64,000 nucleotides of DNA, from the NCBI RefSeq assembly GCF_029504395.1, contig NZ_JAQFIF010000001.1, positions 496,001 to 560,000 of the forward strand, read 5' to 3'. Positions 14,861 through 25,257 of the stretch are shown here, piece by piece. The stretch's first letter is position 1, and each line of letters starts with the position of its first letter. A program made the translations under genes and the position numbers. The notes under the pieces were generated by a model. The model was not told the origin of the DNA, ran no database searches, and saw only the letters and a list, made by a program, of their open reading frames with translations. Source of the DNA: Arthrobacter sp. ES3-54. Its GTDB lineage: Bacteria; Actinomycetota; Actinomycetes; Actinomycetales; Micrococcaceae.

Positions 14861-16582
14861 ATGAGTCAGGACACCCAAACAGCAGCAGACACCAAGCCGG
14901 ACATCAAGCCCCGCAGCCGGGTCGTTACCGATGGAATCCACGCCGCCCCCGCGCGCGGCATGTTCCGGGCGGTCGGCATGGGCGACGACGACTTCGCCAA
15001 GCCGCAGATCGGCGTGGCGAGCTCGTGGAACGAGATCACCCCCTGCAACCTTTCCTTGAACCGGCTGGCCCAGGGCGCCAAGGAAGGCGTCCACGCCGGC
15101 GGCGGGTTCCCCATGCAGTTCGGCACCATCTCCGTCTCCGACGGCATCTCCATGGGCCACGAGGGCATGCACTTCTCCCTGGTGTCCCGTGAAGTCATTG
15201 CCGACTCGGTCGAGACGGTCATGCAGGCCGAACGGATCGACGGCTCGGTGCTCTTGGCCGGCTGCGACAAGTCGCTGCCCGGCATGCTGATGGCCGCGGC
15301 CCGCCTGGACCTGGCTTCCGTGTTCCTCTACGCCGGCTCCATCATGCCCGGCTGGGTCAAGCTTGAGGACGGCTCCGAAAAGGAAGTCACCCTCATCGAC
15401 GCCTTCGAAGCAGTCGGCGCCTGCGCCGCCGGCAAGATGAGCCTCGAGGATCTGACCCGCATCGAAAAAGCAATCTGCCCGGGCGAAGGCGCCTGCGGCG
15501 GCATGTATACGGCCAACACCATGGCCTGCATCGGCGAGGCCATGGGCATGTCCCTGCCCGGCTCCGCAGCACCGCCCTCCGCGGACCGCCGCCGCGACGA
15601 ATTCGCCCGCAAGTCCGGCGAAGCAGTGGTCAACCTCCTGCGCCTGGGCATCACAGCCCGCGACATCATGACCAAGAAGGCGTTTGAGAACGCCATCGCC
15701 GTGACCATGGCATTCGGCGGCTCCACCAACGCCGTCCTGCACCTGCTCGCCATCGCCCGCGAAGCCGAAGTTGAGCTGACACTCGATGACTTCAACCGGA
15801 TCGGCGACAGGATCCCGCACCTCGGCGACCTGAAGCCGTTCGGCCGCTACGTCATGACTGACGTCGACAAGATCGGCGGCGTTCCGGTCATCATGCGCGC
15901 ACTGCTCGACGCCGGGCTGCTGCACGGCGACTGCCTCACCGTCACCGGCAAGACGGTTGCCGAGAACCTCGCCGCCATCAACCCGCCGGACCTGGACGGC
16001 AAGATCCTCCGCGCCCTGGACAACCCGATCCACAAGACCGGCGGCATCACCATCCTGCACGGCTCGATGGCCCCCGAAGGCGCCGTCGTGAAGAGCGCCG
16101 GCTTCGACGCCGACGTCTTCGAGGGCACCGCCCGCGTCTTCGAACGCGAGCAGGGCGCCCTGGACGCGCTGGACAACGGCAAGATCAAGGCCGGCGACGT
16201 CGTGGTCATCCGCTACGAAGGCCCCAAGGGCGGCCCCGGCATGCGAGAGATGCTCGCCATCACCGGCGCCATCAAGGGGGCGGGCCTGGGCAAGGACGTC
16301 CTGCTGCTGACCGACGGACGGTTCTCCGGCGGAACCACGGGCCTGTGCATCGGCCACGTCGCGCCGGAAGCCGTCGACGGCGGCCCCATCGCGTTCGTCA
16401 AGGACGGTGACCGGATCCGCGTGGACATCGCGGCCCGCACCTTTGACCTGCTCGTTGACGAGGCCGAGCTTGAGGCCCGCAAGGTCGGCTGGGAGCCGCT
16501 TCCGGCCAAGTTCACCAAGGGCGTCCTCGCCAAGTACGCCAAGCTAGTCCACAGCGCCTCCACCGGCGCATACTGCGGGTGA
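14861..16582 (+). CDS. ilvD: Dihydroxy-acid dehydratase
   Basis: Converts 2,3-dihydroxy-isovalerate and -methylvalerate to the 2-keto acids, the third common step of valine and isoleucine synthesis, in the cytosol. 573 residues, normal length. Signature motifs are intact: [13 protein letters not shown] (Cys135), [13 protein letters not shown] (Cys212), [10 protein letters not shown], and [16 protein letters not shown] near the C-terminus; with Cys62 (EITPCN) these are the iron-sulfur ligands expected for the family. It is likely leaderless (TAGACT 7 nt upstream) and ends at a strong palindromic terminator, so it is a separate unit from ilvBNC downstream. Confidence 0.97.
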   Translation: MSQDTQTAADTKPDIKPRSRVVTDGIHAAPARGMFRAVGMGDDDFAKPQIGVASSWNEITPCNLSLNRLAQGAKEGVHAGGGFPMQFGTISVSDGISMGHEGMHFSLVSREVIADSVETVMQAERIDGSVLLAGCDKSLPGMLMAAARLDLASVFLYAGSIMPGWVKLEDGSEKEVTLIDAFEAVGACAAGKMSLEDLTRIEKAICPGEGACGGMYTANTMACIGEAMGMSLPGSAAPPSADRRRDEFARKSGEAVVNLLRLGITARDIMTKKAFENAIAVTMAFGGSTNAVLHLLAIAREAEVELTLDDFNRIGDRIPHLGDLKPFGRYVMTDVDKIGGVPVIMRALLDAGLLHGDCLTVTGKTVAENLAAINPPDLDGKILRALDNPIHKTGGITILHGSMAPEGAVVKSAGFDADVFEGTARVFEREQGALDALDNGKIKAGDVVVIRYEGPKGGPGMREMLAITGAIKGAGLGKDVLLLTDGRFSGGTTGLCIGHVAPEAVDGGPIAFVKDGDRIRVDIAARTFDLLVDEAELEARKVGWEPLPAKFTKGVLAKYAKLVHSASTGAYCG

Positions 16583-16590
16583 TTCCTACC

Positions 16591-16622
16591 CTGGGATTGC
16601 GGCGCTAGCGCCGCAATCCCAG
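16591..16622. terminator. ilvD terminator, 32-nt perfect palindrome
   Basis: Two perfectly complementary 16-nt halves (CTGGGATTGCGGCGCT and its complement) meet at 16606/16607, 8 nt after the ilvD stop. No T-run follows. It would fold into a very stable hairpin and probably ends transcription. Confidence 0.7.
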
Positions 16623-16720
16623 GGGCCCTCGGAATCCCCCTTATTAAGCCCTGCCGCCGAAGGCTGCAGGGTCACCAAGGGAAAACCAGGGTCCCAACCA
16701 GTGGACAGTGTTGTCCAGAT

Positions 16721-16772
16721 AGTGAGACAGGGGCCGGGCTCGTTGACACCTGTCTCACTCAGAGGGAAAACT
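16721..16772 (+). promoter_or_regulatory. ilvB promoter and operator
   Basis: AGTGAGACAGG (16721-16731) and CCTGTCTCACT (16749-16759) form a perfect 11-bp inverted repeat with a 17-nt spacer. A consensus TTGACA (16743-16748) sits in that spacer, and AAAACT (16767-16772), 18 nt on, is a plausible -10. The right arm therefore lies between -35 and -10, a repressor position. AAAACT is 6 nt before the leader peptide ATG, so the leader may be translated from a leaderless transcript. GTGAGAC is shared with ilvD and leuB upstream regions. Confidence 0.5.
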
Positions 16773-16778
16773 GAACGC

Positions 16779-16865
16779 ATGATCGAGATCGTTACCGCCG
16801 GAGCCACTGCAGTCGAGAGCACTGCAGATGTTTCCGTCGTACTTACCAAGCGCGTGGCTCAATAG
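16779..16865 (+). CDS. ilvB leader peptide (attenuator)
   Basis: A 28-codon frame starting MIEIVTAG and ending TKRVAQ. It has 6 Val, 2 Ile and 1 Leu, with the cluster VSVVL at residues 18-22, followed 28 nt later by a terminator hairpin with T-run. This is the arrangement of classical transcription attenuation of branched-chain amino acid operons, as in actinobacterial ilvBNC: low charged tRNA-Val stalls the ribosome at the cluster and changes RNA folding. Complementary pairs TCGTTACC (16789-16796) with GGTAACGA (16874-16881), and GCGCGTG (16850-16856) with CACGCGC (16887-16893), could form the alternative structures. Confidence 0.7.
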   Translation: MIEIVTAGATAVESTADVSVVLTKRVAQ

Positions 16866-16893
16866 CCTTCACTGGTAACGAACCGTCACGCGC

Positions 16894-16930
16894 AACCCCT
16901 CGAAGAGCCCGCCGGCTGAGGGGTTTTTTT
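16894..16930 (+). terminator. Attenuator terminator upstream of ilvB
   Basis: Stem AACCCCTC (16894-16901) with GAGGGGTT (16918-16925), a 16-nt loop and an unbroken T-run (16924-16930). It lies between the leader peptide and ilvB with no gene between, so it is the regulated terminator. From its end to the ilvB start is about 80 nt of C/A-rich leader with AAGGAAGAG just before ATG 17010. Confidence 0.8.
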
Positions 16931-17009
16931 ATTTCCCGCACCACAAGCCGCACCACCAGCACCACACCGTAGTTCCACGATCACCGAAGATCCACAAAGG
17001 AAGAGTCCG

Positions 17010-18908
17010 ATGAGCAAAGGATCGCCGATCAGCCCCTCGCTGATGGCCACCAAGTCCACTGGAGCCCACAAGGCTCCGGAACGCGTCGAACGTCCGGCTG
17101 ACGCCGGCGTCGACTCTGCTGCCGTCTCTCCTGTCCTCGGACCGAACAACGTCGTACCCCCGACGGTCATGACCGGTTCGCAAGCAATTGTCCGCTCGCT
17201 CGAAGAACTCGGCGTCCAGGACATTTTCGGTTTGCCCGGTGGCGCGATCCTGCCCACCTACGACCCCTTGATGGCCTCCAAAATGAACCACGTTTTGGTC
17301 CGTCACGAACAGGGAGCCGGCCACGCCGCGCAAGGCTACGCCATGGTCACCGGACGGGTTGGCGTCTGCATCGCCACCTCGGGCCCGGGTGCCACCAACC
17401 TCGTTACCGCCATCATGGATGCCCACATGGACTCCGTGCCGATAGTGGCCATCACCGGCCAGGTCTCCAGCGGGGTGATCGGCACCGATGCCTTCCAGGA
17501 AGCGGACATCGTCGGGATCACCATGCCGATCACGAAGCACTCGTTCCTGGTCACAGACCCCAACGACATCCCGCATGTGATGGCCGAGGCCTTCCATCTG
17601 GCCTCCACCGGACGCCCGGGCCCGGTCCTCGTGGACGTCGCCAAGGACGCCCAGCAGGGCCAGATGACGTTCTCCTGGCCGCCCAAGATCGATCTCCCGG
17701 GGTACCGGCCGGTGGTGCGCGGCCACAACAAGCAGGTCCGCGAGGCCGCACGGCTCATTTCCGGTGCCAGCAAGCCCGTGCTCTACGTCGGCGGCGGAGT
17801 GGTCAAGGCCCACGCCTCGGCCGAACTGCGCGAACTCGCTGAGTTGACCGGCGCTCCCGTGGTGACCACCCTGATGGCCCGGGGCGTGTTCCCGGACTCG
17901 CACCCGCAGCACGTGGGCATGCCGGGCATGCACGGCACGGTGTCCGCCGTGACCGCCCTGCAGCAGTCCGACCTGCTGATCACCCTCGGCGCCCGGTTCG
18001 ATGACCGGGTGACCGGCATCCTGAAGTCCTTTGCCCCGAACGCCAAGGTCATCCACGCCGACATCGATCCGGCGGAAATTTCCAAGAACCGCACGGCCGA
18101 CGTCCCGATCGTTGGCTCGGTCAAGGAGATCATCCCGGAGCTGACCGAGGCCCTGCGCCTGCAGTTCGAGGCGTTCGGCACCCCGGATCTGACCACCTGG
18201 TGGGCCTTCCTTAACAACCTCAAGGAAACCTACCCGCTGGGCTGGACCGAGCCCGAGGACGGGCTCAGCGCCCCCCAGCGCGTCATCGAACGCATCGGCG
18301 CCCTGACCGGACCCGAGGCCGTCTATGTCGCCGGCGTCGGGCAGCACCAGATGTGGGCCTCGCAGTTCATCAAGTACGAGCGCCCGCACGCCTGGCTCAA
18401 CTCCGGCGGCGCCGGCACCATGGGTTACGCCGTGCCGGCGGCCATGGGCGCCAAGGTGGGCGAGCCGGACCGCGTGGTCTGGGCGATCGACGGCGACGGC
18501 TGCTTCCAGATGACCAACCAGGAACTGGCCACCTGCGCGATCAACAAGATCCCCATCAAGGTAGCCATCATCAACAACTCCTCCCTCGGCATGGTCCGGC
18601 AGTGGCAGACCCTCTTCTATGAGGGCCGCTACTCCAATACCGACCTCAACACCGGACACGACACGGTCCGCATCCCGGACTTCGTCAAGCTGGCGGACGC
18701 CTACGGCTGCGCTGCCTTCCGGTGCGAACGCGACGAAGACATCGACGCCACCATCCAGAAGGCACTGGAGATCAATGACCGCCCGGTGGTCATCGACTTC
18801 GTCGTGAGCCCCAACTCGATGGTGTGGCCGATGGTCCCCGCCGGGGTCAGCAACGACCAGATCCAGGTTGCCCGCAACATGACCCCGGAATGGGAAGAGG
18901 AGGACTGA
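17010..18908 (+). CDS. ilvB: Acetolactate synthase large (catalytic) subunit
   Basis: Condenses two pyruvates, or pyruvate with 2-ketobutyrate, to acetohydroxy acids; first common step of branched-chain synthesis; ThDP, Mg and FAD enzyme. 632 residues with the three-domain plan: N-terminal ThDP-binding part with the catalytic Glu in [14 protein letters not shown] (about residue 100), a central FAD-binding domain, and the C-terminal ThDP motif [12 protein letters not shown] to INNSS (about residues 494-523). An N-terminal extension of about 50 residues (Ser/Ala/Val-rich) precedes the catalytic domain, as in other actinobacteria. AAGGAAGAG precedes ATG. First structural gene of ilvB-ilvN-ilvC, 2 nt from ilvN. 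Confidence 0.97.
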   Translation: MSKGSPISPSLMATKSTGAHKAPERVERPADAGVDSAAVSPVLGPNNVVPPTVMTGSQAIVRSLEELGVQDIFGLPGGAILPTYDPLMASKMNHVLVRHEQGAGHAAQGYAMVTGRVGVCIATSGPGATNLVTAIMDAHMDSVPIVAITGQVSSGVIGTDAFQEADIVGITMPITKHSFLVTDPNDIPHVMAEAFHLASTGRPGPVLVDVAKDAQQGQMTFSWPPKIDLPGYRPVVRGHNKQVREAARLISGASKPVLYVGGGVVKAHASAELRELAELTGAPVVTTLMARGVFPDSHPQHVGMPGMHGTVSAVTALQQSDLLITLGARFDDRVTGILKSFAPNAKVIHADIDPAEISKNRTADVPIVGSVKEIIPELTEALRLQFEAFGTPDLTTWWAFLNNLKETYPLGWTEPEDGLSAPQRVIERIGALTGPEAVYVAGVGQHQMWASQFIKYERPHAWLNSGGAGTMGYAVPAAMGAKVGEPDRVVWAIDGDGCFQMTNQELATCAINKIPIKVAIINNSSLGMVRQWQTLFYEGRYSNTDLNTGHDTVRIPDFVKLADAYGCAAFRCERDEDIDATIQKALEINDRPVVIDFVVSPNSMVWPMVPAGVSNDQIQVARNMTPEWEEED

Positions 18909-18910
18909 AC

Positions 18911-19423
18911 ATGACCCGCCACACATTGTCCGTTCTGGTCGAAGACAAGCCCGGTGTGCTGACCCGCGTCGCCAGCCTCTTCGCCCGCCGGGCCTTCAAC
19001 ATCAATTCCCTGGCCGTCGGCCCCACAGAGGTCCCGGGCATGTCCCGGATGACCGTGGTGGTCGACGCCGATGGCGAGCTGATCGAACAGATCACGAAGC
19101 AGCTGAACAAGCTGGTCAACGTGATCAAGATCGTCGAGCTCACCTCAGAATCTTCCGTACAGCGCGACCACATCCTGGTCAAGGTACGTGCGGATGCCGC
19201 AACACGCCTGCAGGTCACCCAGGCTGCAGATCTGTTCCGCGCTTCAGTGGTCGACGTCTCCACAGAGTCGGTGGTCATTGAGGCAACGGGCCACCCCGAG
19301 AAGCTCACGGCACTGTTGTCAGTGCTTGAGCCTTTCGGCATCCGCGAAATCGTGCAGTCCGGCACCTTGGCCGTTGGGCGGGGATCCCGCTCCATGAGTG
19401 ACAGGGCCCTACGCAGCGCGTAA
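18911..19423 (+). CDS. ilvN: Acetolactate synthase small (regulatory) subunit
   Basis: 170 residues. The N-terminal ACT domain is typical (HTLSVLVEDKPGVLTRVASL, FNINSLAVGPTE, residues 3-40), with the C-terminal small-subunit domain after about residue 80 (RDHILVKVRADA, VVIEATGHPEKL, EIVQSGTLAVGRG). It binds IlvB, raises its activity and confers valine feedback inhibition. ATG 18911 is 2 nt after the ilvB stop and has GAGGA just upstream, so the two are coupled. The 84-nt gap to ilvC holds no hairpin that I can see. Confidence 0.96.
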   Translation: MTRHTLSVLVEDKPGVLTRVASLFARRAFNINSLAVGPTEVPGMSRMTVVVDADGELIEQITKQLNKLVNVIKIVELTSESSVQRDHILVKVRADAATRLQVTQAADLFRASVVDVSTESVVIEATGHPEKLTALLSVLEPFGIREIVQSGTLAVGRGSRSMSDRALRSA

Positions 19424-20533
<1,110 letters not shown>

Positions 20534-20543
20534 GCATTGCCCG

Positions 20544-20586
20544 GCAGGGGAGCCGGACACCATAACTTGGGGTCCGGCTTCCCTGC
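20544..20586 (+). terminator. Hairpin after ilvC
   Basis: GCAGGGGAGCCGGAC (20544-20558) pairs with GTCCGGCTTCCCTGC (20572-20586), 14 of 15 Watson-Crick and one G-U; loop 13 nt. No T-run. Probable operon terminator or partial attenuator before serA. Confidence 0.65.
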
Positions 20587-20669
20587 TGTCCAGCACCACC
20601 CGCATCACCAGCACCACCCGATTCACCAAAATCCCCACCAGATACACAAGAGAGCTAAAGAGGTCACCG

Positions 20670-22265
20670 GTGACAAGCACCAAACCTGTAGTACTCCTCG
20701 CTGAGGAACTTTCACCCGCCACAGTCGAGGCCCTCGGCCCGGACTTTGAAATCCGCCAGACTGACGGCTCCGACCGTTCCCAGCTGCTCTCCGCGATCGC
20801 CGACGTCGACGCGATCCTGGTCCGCTCCGCCACCCAGCTGGACGCCGAGGCCATCGCCGCCGCCAAGAACCTCAAGGTGATCGCCCGCGCCGGCGTTGGC
20901 CTGGACAATGTGGACATCAAGGCGGCCACGCAGGCCGGCGTCATGGTGGTCAACGCGCCGACCTCGAACATCGTCTCCGCCGCCGAACTGACCGTCGGCC
21001 ACATCCTCAGCCTCGCCCGCCACATCCCGCAGGCCAGCTCTGCCCTTAAAGACGGGGAGTGGAAGCGCTCCAAGTACACCGGCATCGAGCTCTTCGAGAA
21101 GAAGGTCGGCATCATCGGCCTGGGCCGGATCGGCGCCCTGGTGGCAGCCCGCCTGAAGGGTTTCGACACCAAGATCCTCGCGTACGACCCCTACATCACC
21201 TCCGCCCGGGCCGCCCAGCTCGGCGTCCAGCTGGTGACGCTCGATGAGCTCCTTGCGCAGTCGGACTTCATCACCATCCACATGCCCAAGACCCCGGAAA
21301 CCGTCGGCATGCTCGGCGCTGACGCCTTCAAGAAGATGAAGAGCACGGCGTACGTCGTCAACGTGGCCCGTGGCGGGCTGGTGGACGAGGAAGCCCTCTA
21401 TACCGCGCTGCAGGCCGGTGACATCGCCGGCGCCGGTATCGACGTGTTCCATAAGGAACCCAGCACCGACCTGCCGTTCTTCAAGCTCGACAATGTCGTG
21501 GTGACCCCGCACCTGGGCGCCTCCACCGACGAGGCCCAGGAGAAGGCCGGCGTTTCCGTCGCCAAGTCCGTCCGCCTGGCCCTGGCCGGCGAACTGGTCC
21601 CCGACGCCGTCAACGTCGCCGGCGGCGTCATCGCACCGGACGTCCGCCCCGGCATCCCGCTGATTGAAAAGCTGGGCCGCATCTTCACCGCGCTGACCCA
21701 CGCCTCCCTCACGCAGTTCGACGTCGAGGTGGCAGGGGAGATCTCCTCGCTCGATGTCAAGGTCCTGGAACTCGCGGCGCTCAAGGGCATCTTCGCCGAC
21801 GTCGTGACCGAGCAGGTCTCCTACGTCAACGCCCCCGTGATCGCCGAGCAGCGCGGCATCAACGTCCGCCTCATCACCACCCCGGACACCGAGTCGTACC
21901 GCAACGTCCTGACCCTGCGCGGCGCCCTCAGCGACGGCAGCCAGATCTCCGTCGCCGGAACCCTGACGGGCCCGAAGCAGATCCAGAAATTGGTCGGCGT
22001 CAACGGCTACGAGGTGGAGATCCCGATCAGCGAACACCTCGTGGTGGTTGCCTACTCGGACCGCCCCGGCGTGATCGGCACGATCGGCCACATCCTGGGC
22101 ATGAACAACATCAACATCGCCGGCATGCAGGTGGCACGCCAGGCAGAGGGCGGCCAGGTGCTGGCCCTGCTGACCATTGACAGCTCCGTTCCCCAGCAGG
22201 TCCTTGACGCGATCAAGGCCGGGATCGGCGCTGACATGGTCCGTGAGGTTGACCTCGAGGACTGA
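20670..22265 (+). CDS. serA: D-3-phosphoglycerate dehydrogenase (long type)
   Basis: First step of serine synthesis: oxidises 3-phosphoglycerate with NAD. 531 residues, the long actinobacterial form. Domains in order: substrate lobe, NAD-binding lobe with GLGRIG (about residue 150), catalytic ARGGLVDE (about 232) and PHLGAST (about 280), then an allosteric substrate-binding domain (about 320-455) and a C-terminal ACT domain (HLVVVAYSDRPGVIGTIG). The ACT domain binds serine as feedback inhibitor in relatives. GTG 20670 fits the family N-terminus (TSTKPVVLLAEELS); the frame is open far upstream inside ilvC but does not encode family sequence there. GAGG is 10 nt upstream. Confidence 0.96.
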   Translation: MTSTKPVVLLAEELSPATVEALGPDFEIRQTDGSDRSQLLSAIADVDAILVRSATQLDAEAIAAAKNLKVIARAGVGLDNVDIKAATQAGVMVVNAPTSNIVSAAELTVGHILSLARHIPQASSALKDGEWKRSKYTGIELFEKKVGIIGLGRIGALVAARLKGFDTKILAYDPYITSARAAQLGVQLVTLDELLAQSDFITIHMPKTPETVGMLGADAFKKMKSTAYVVNVARGGLVDEEALYTALQAGDIAGAGIDVFHKEPSTDLPFFKLDNVVVTPHLGASTDEAQEKAGVSVAKSVRLALAGELVPDAVNVAGGVIAPDVRPGIPLIEKLGRIFTALTHASLTQFDVEVAGEISSLDVKVLELAALKGIFADVVTEQVSYVNAPVIAEQRGINVRLITTPDTESYRNVLTLRGALSDGSQISVAGTLTGPKQIQKLVGVNGYEVEIPISEHLVVVAYSDRPGVIGTIGHILGMNNINIAGMQVARQAEGGQVLALLTIDSSVPQQVLDAIKAGIGADMVREVDLED

Positions 22266-22282
22266 AATCCTCCCCGCAGGGC

Positions 22283-22309
22283 GCCGGCGGCGGCATAACC
22301 GCCGCCGGC
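22283..22309 (+). terminator. 11-bp GC hairpin just after serA
   Basis: GCCGGCGGCGG and CCGCCGCCGGC, loop CATAA, starting 18 nt after the serA stop. First of two hairpins in this gap. Confidence 0.6.
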
Positions 22310-22323
22310 GGCCACGAGCGGCC

Positions 22324-22390
22324 GGCCGGTCTGCGTACAATGGCTAGGACCGAATTTCGGGTCTTGGCCGGCAGACCGGCCTTTACTTTT
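22324..22390 (+). terminator. Second serA terminator, nested hairpin with T-run
   Basis: GGCCGGTCTGC (22324-22334) pairs perfectly with GCAGACCGGCC (22371-22381), followed by TTTACTTTT. The 36-nt loop contains a second inverted repeat (GACCGAA with TTCGGGTC). The outer stem plus T-run looks like a rho-independent terminator; the branched fold is unusual. Confidence 0.6.
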
Positions 22391-22470
22391 GCACGCCCGG
22401 CACGGGACGCCTTCACTTCCGCAGGAAATGAACTGCGGCGTGCGCACGCAATCCAGCTTTCAGGAGCCCA

Positions 22471-25257
22471 ATGAACGCCGTCCAGAGGTTCATCAGAAGC
22501 AGAGTGCTTCTGTTGACCGCGTCCATTTTGATCGTCGCCATGTGCCTGTCCGTGCTCGTCCAGGGTCAGTCCCAGGCGGCGCTGAACAGGACCGTGGATC
22601 AAAACTCCCGGGGGCTCTATGACGTCCTGGTCCAGGCCAAGGCCGATGATAACGGCGGCCTGATGCAGCCGGACATCGCCACCGGCCAGGGCGGCATCAG
22701 CTTCGAGCAGCTGGATTCGATCCGCAAGCTCTCCGGCACCTCGGTGGCCGCACCCATCAGCCTGGTCTCGCGCGTGACGCAGAACCTGGAATCGCCGCGG
22801 CTGGACGCCACCGACTACCTCGGCTTCAACGCGGGCCTCGCGGGCACGTCCGGCGACCCGACAGCCACGGACCCGAGCAAGTGGCCGGCAGCGGAATCGG
22901 TGCTGAACGACACCCCGAAGAAATACCGCCTCACCGCCAGCGCCGTCAGCTCCGACGGCCACTCCGACCAGACCCTGTTCAAGACCACGGCAGAAGGCTC
23001 CCTCGGCAAGGCGAAGCTCGTCGAAGAGGAGGTTGCCGGCGGCAAGAACGTCCGCATCCAGGGCCCGGACGGCGAGACGGGCATCAAGTTCCCCACTCCG
23101 GCCGGCGGCTCCGAGCACAATCTCTTCAACCTCTCCGTCTCCCTGCCCATGGCGCCGCAGGTGACCGAGTCCGTCGTCGCCGTCGACCCCGTCTCCGAAC
23201 GCGCCCTGCTCGGCACGGCCGGCGACTTCCTGGCCCCGCTGGAGAAGGCCCCGCCCGCGGACGCCCGCAACGCCGGCGCGATCGGCCGGCACTTTGAGAG
23301 CCTCTTCACCAACGGCATCTCCATGGAACAACTCAAGGAAGGCCCGGACTTCCTCGGCGTCAAGCTCAAGTACTGGGCACCGCTGATGACCCAGTACCAG
23401 CAGGCCAAGCGCGACGGCCAGCTCACCGCCGATTCGCAGGCCATCCCGCTGATCGTGCGCTCAGGCACCGCCCTGGACCTGAAGTACTCCGTCAAGATCG
23501 AGGAAATCGACGACTCCGGCAACGTCACCAAGGACGTCGGCACCGTGACCCGCTCGCTGGACAAGGACTACCTGCCGTTCGTGTCGAAGTCCCCGTTCGC
23601 CCTCGCCTGGCCCGGGTCCAAGGACCTCTCGCAGCTCATGGGTGACACCGGGTCCTTCAGCCAGGGCCTCTACAACCCCGCCACCTGGAGCACCAACTTT
23701 GCCGCCGCCCCGGCGTACAAGGACGGCGAAGCCGCCGCCAACGGCGCCGTGGACAAGAGCGCCACCCCCGGTGACTGGGTCACCGTGAACCGGCTGCCGG
23801 ACAAGGCCGCCAACGGCGCCGCCGTCGACCAGACCCAGCGCGACCCCGTGGACGAGCGCTCCTACCGGCAGAACCTCGAGACCGGCAAGAAGCTGGCCAC
23901 GCCGCTGGCCATGGTCTACGGCACCTTCGACGCCGCGAACGTCAAGGATGCCGCCGGCGACGTCAACCGGCTGCCGCTGGGCGGCTACGACCCCGCGCCG
24001 TTCACCCTGACCAAGGACGCGTCCGGCACGGACGTCAACACCGAACTCAAGCCCTCGCTGAGCGCCACGGGACTGGTCAGCCAGTCCGCCGGTGCCATCA
24101 CCGACTACTACGGCCTCGCGGCCGCCCGCGGCTATGAGAAGAACGCCTCCGTGATCGACGCCGTCCGGGTCCGCGCCAACGTTCCGGGCAGCTGGAAGCA
24201 GGCGCAGCCCGAGGTGGAGAAGCTCGCCAACGAGATCCGCGACATGGGCCTGCAGGCCACCGTTGTGGCCGGTTCGGCCCGCGAGGACGCCAACATCGCC
24301 GTTCCCGGCTACTCCAAGGACGGCGCCGGCAAGGAATCACCGCTGGGCACCGTGCAGCAGTCGTGGGTCCGCCAGGACGCCGCGGACGCCGTTTCCAGCT
24401 CCCTCACCGCCACGAACCTGACCCTGCTGTTCCTGACCCTCTGCGGCGCCGCCCTCCTGACCGGCGCCTCCACCGTCAGCTACATCCGCAAACGGCGCAG
24501 CGAGGCCGGAACCCTGCGTGCCATGGGCTGGACCCAGCGCAAGATCCGCTCCTGGGTGCTGGCCGAATTCGGCGTCGGCGCCGCGCTGCTGGCCGTCGTC
24601 GGCGTTGCCCTGAGCCTGATCAGCTGGAGCGCCGCCACCGCGATGGTCTCGGCGTCGGTCCTGGTGCTGTATGTGGGTGCGGCGTTCGTCGCGGCGCAGC
24701 AGCTGCGCCACCGCGAGGTGGTGGACCAGGAGCCGCAACACGATGAACGGCTCATTGCGGTCGATTCCCCGCTGACCTTCGCCAACCGGCAACTGAGCAC
24801 CAACAAGTTCAACACCATCTCGCTGGCCGTTGCAGTCGGTGTCTTCGGCGCGGCTGTTGGCGGACTGGTCGCCCTGCTGATCGACATTCCGCGGGCCGCC
24901 GGCGCCAGCGCCCTCAGCGGGCTGGCCGCGGCCAGCATCGCGCTCCCGAGCATCATCCTGGGCGTGTCCGGTGTTGCAGTCGGGCTGCTGCTGACCATGG
25001 TCACCGGGCGCTTCGAGCTGCAGGCCAAGCGCCAGTACCTCGGCACGCTGCGGGCCATGGGCTGGAACCCGGACATGCTGGGCCAGGTCCGCCTCTTTGA
25101 GAACGCCATGGTGGGAGCCGTCGCGCTGCCCCTCGGCATTGTGGGCGCCCTCGGCATCGGCCTCCTCCTCGCCCCCTATGCCGCGCTGTGGGCCGCAATT
25201 GCCGGTCTCGTAGCTGTACTTTGCTGGATTCCGATTGCAACGAAAGTGGTCCAATGA
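22471..25257 (+). CDS. FtsX/MacB-type ABC transporter permease with large ectodomain
   Basis: 928 residues. AGGAG precedes ATG. Topology: one N-terminal membrane helix (about residues 10-30), an extracytoplasmic domain of roughly 600 residues rich in Lys/Asp/Ala, three helices with the FtsX motif (LTGASTVSYIRKRRSEAGTL, then RAMGW), and a further helical bundle (SLAVAVGVFGAAVGGLVALL, IILGVSGVAVGLLLT, then a second GTLRAMGW). The duplicated FtsX-like core with the large outer domain fits the MacB/LolC-type mechanotransmission transporters, which act on substrates outside the membrane rather than move them through it. It overlaps the ATPase gene by 4 nt (ATGA). The substrate is unknown. Confidence 0.85.
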   Translation: MNAVQRFIRSRVLLLTASILIVAMCLSVLVQGQSQAALNRTVDQNSRGLYDVLVQAKADDNGGLMQPDIATGQGGISFEQLDSIRKLSGTSVAAPISLVSRVTQNLESPRLDATDYLGFNAGLAGTSGDPTATDPSKWPAAESVLNDTPKKYRLTASAVSSDGHSDQTLFKTTAEGSLGKAKLVEEEVAGGKNVRIQGPDGETGIKFPTPAGGSEHNLFNLSVSLPMAPQVTESVVAVDPVSERALLGTAGDFLAPLEKAPPADARNAGAIGRHFESLFTNGISMEQLKEGPDFLGVKLKYWAPLMTQYQQAKRDGQLTADSQAIPLIVRSGTALDLKYSVKIEEIDDSGNVTKDVGTVTRSLDKDYLPFVSKSPFALAWPGSKDLSQLMGDTGSFSQGLYNPATWSTNFAAAPAYKDGEAAANGAVDKSATPGDWVTVNRLPDKAANGAAVDQTQRDPVDERSYRQNLETGKKLATPLAMVYGTFDAANVKDAAGDVNRLPLGGYDPAPFTLTKDASGTDVNTELKPSLSATGLVSQSAGAITDYYGLAAARGYEKNASVIDAVRVRANVPGSWKQAQPEVEKLANEIRDMGLQATVVAGSAREDANIAVPGYSKDGAGKESPLGTVQQSWVRQDAADAVSSSLTATNLTLLFLTLCGAALLTGASTVSYIRKRRSEAGTLRAMGWTQRKIRSWVLAEFGVGAALLAVVGVALSLISWSAATAMVSASVLVLYVGAAFVAAQQLRHREVVDQEPQHDERLIAVDSPLTFANRQLSTNKFNTISLAVAVGVFGAAVGGLVALLIDIPRAAGASALSGLAAASIALPSIILGVSGVAVGLLLTMVTGRFELQAKRQYLGTLRAMGWNPDMLGQVRLFENAMVGAVALPLGIVGALGIGLLLAPYAALWAAIAGLVAVLCWIPIATKVVQ

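Noticed and set aside
16583..17009. T-box riboswitch upstream of ilvB
   Set aside because: No T-box sequence or tRNA-like specifier stem is visible; a leader peptide with a T-run terminator explains the region.
20712..22340. Long open frame of over 500 codons antisense to serA
   Set aside because: Shadow of a GC-rich codon pattern: composition is Gly/Asp/Val/His-rich without family motifs, and serA on the plus strand is certain. Similar long antisense frames lie opposite ilvB, ilvD, metG, ilvC and leuB-ilvE.
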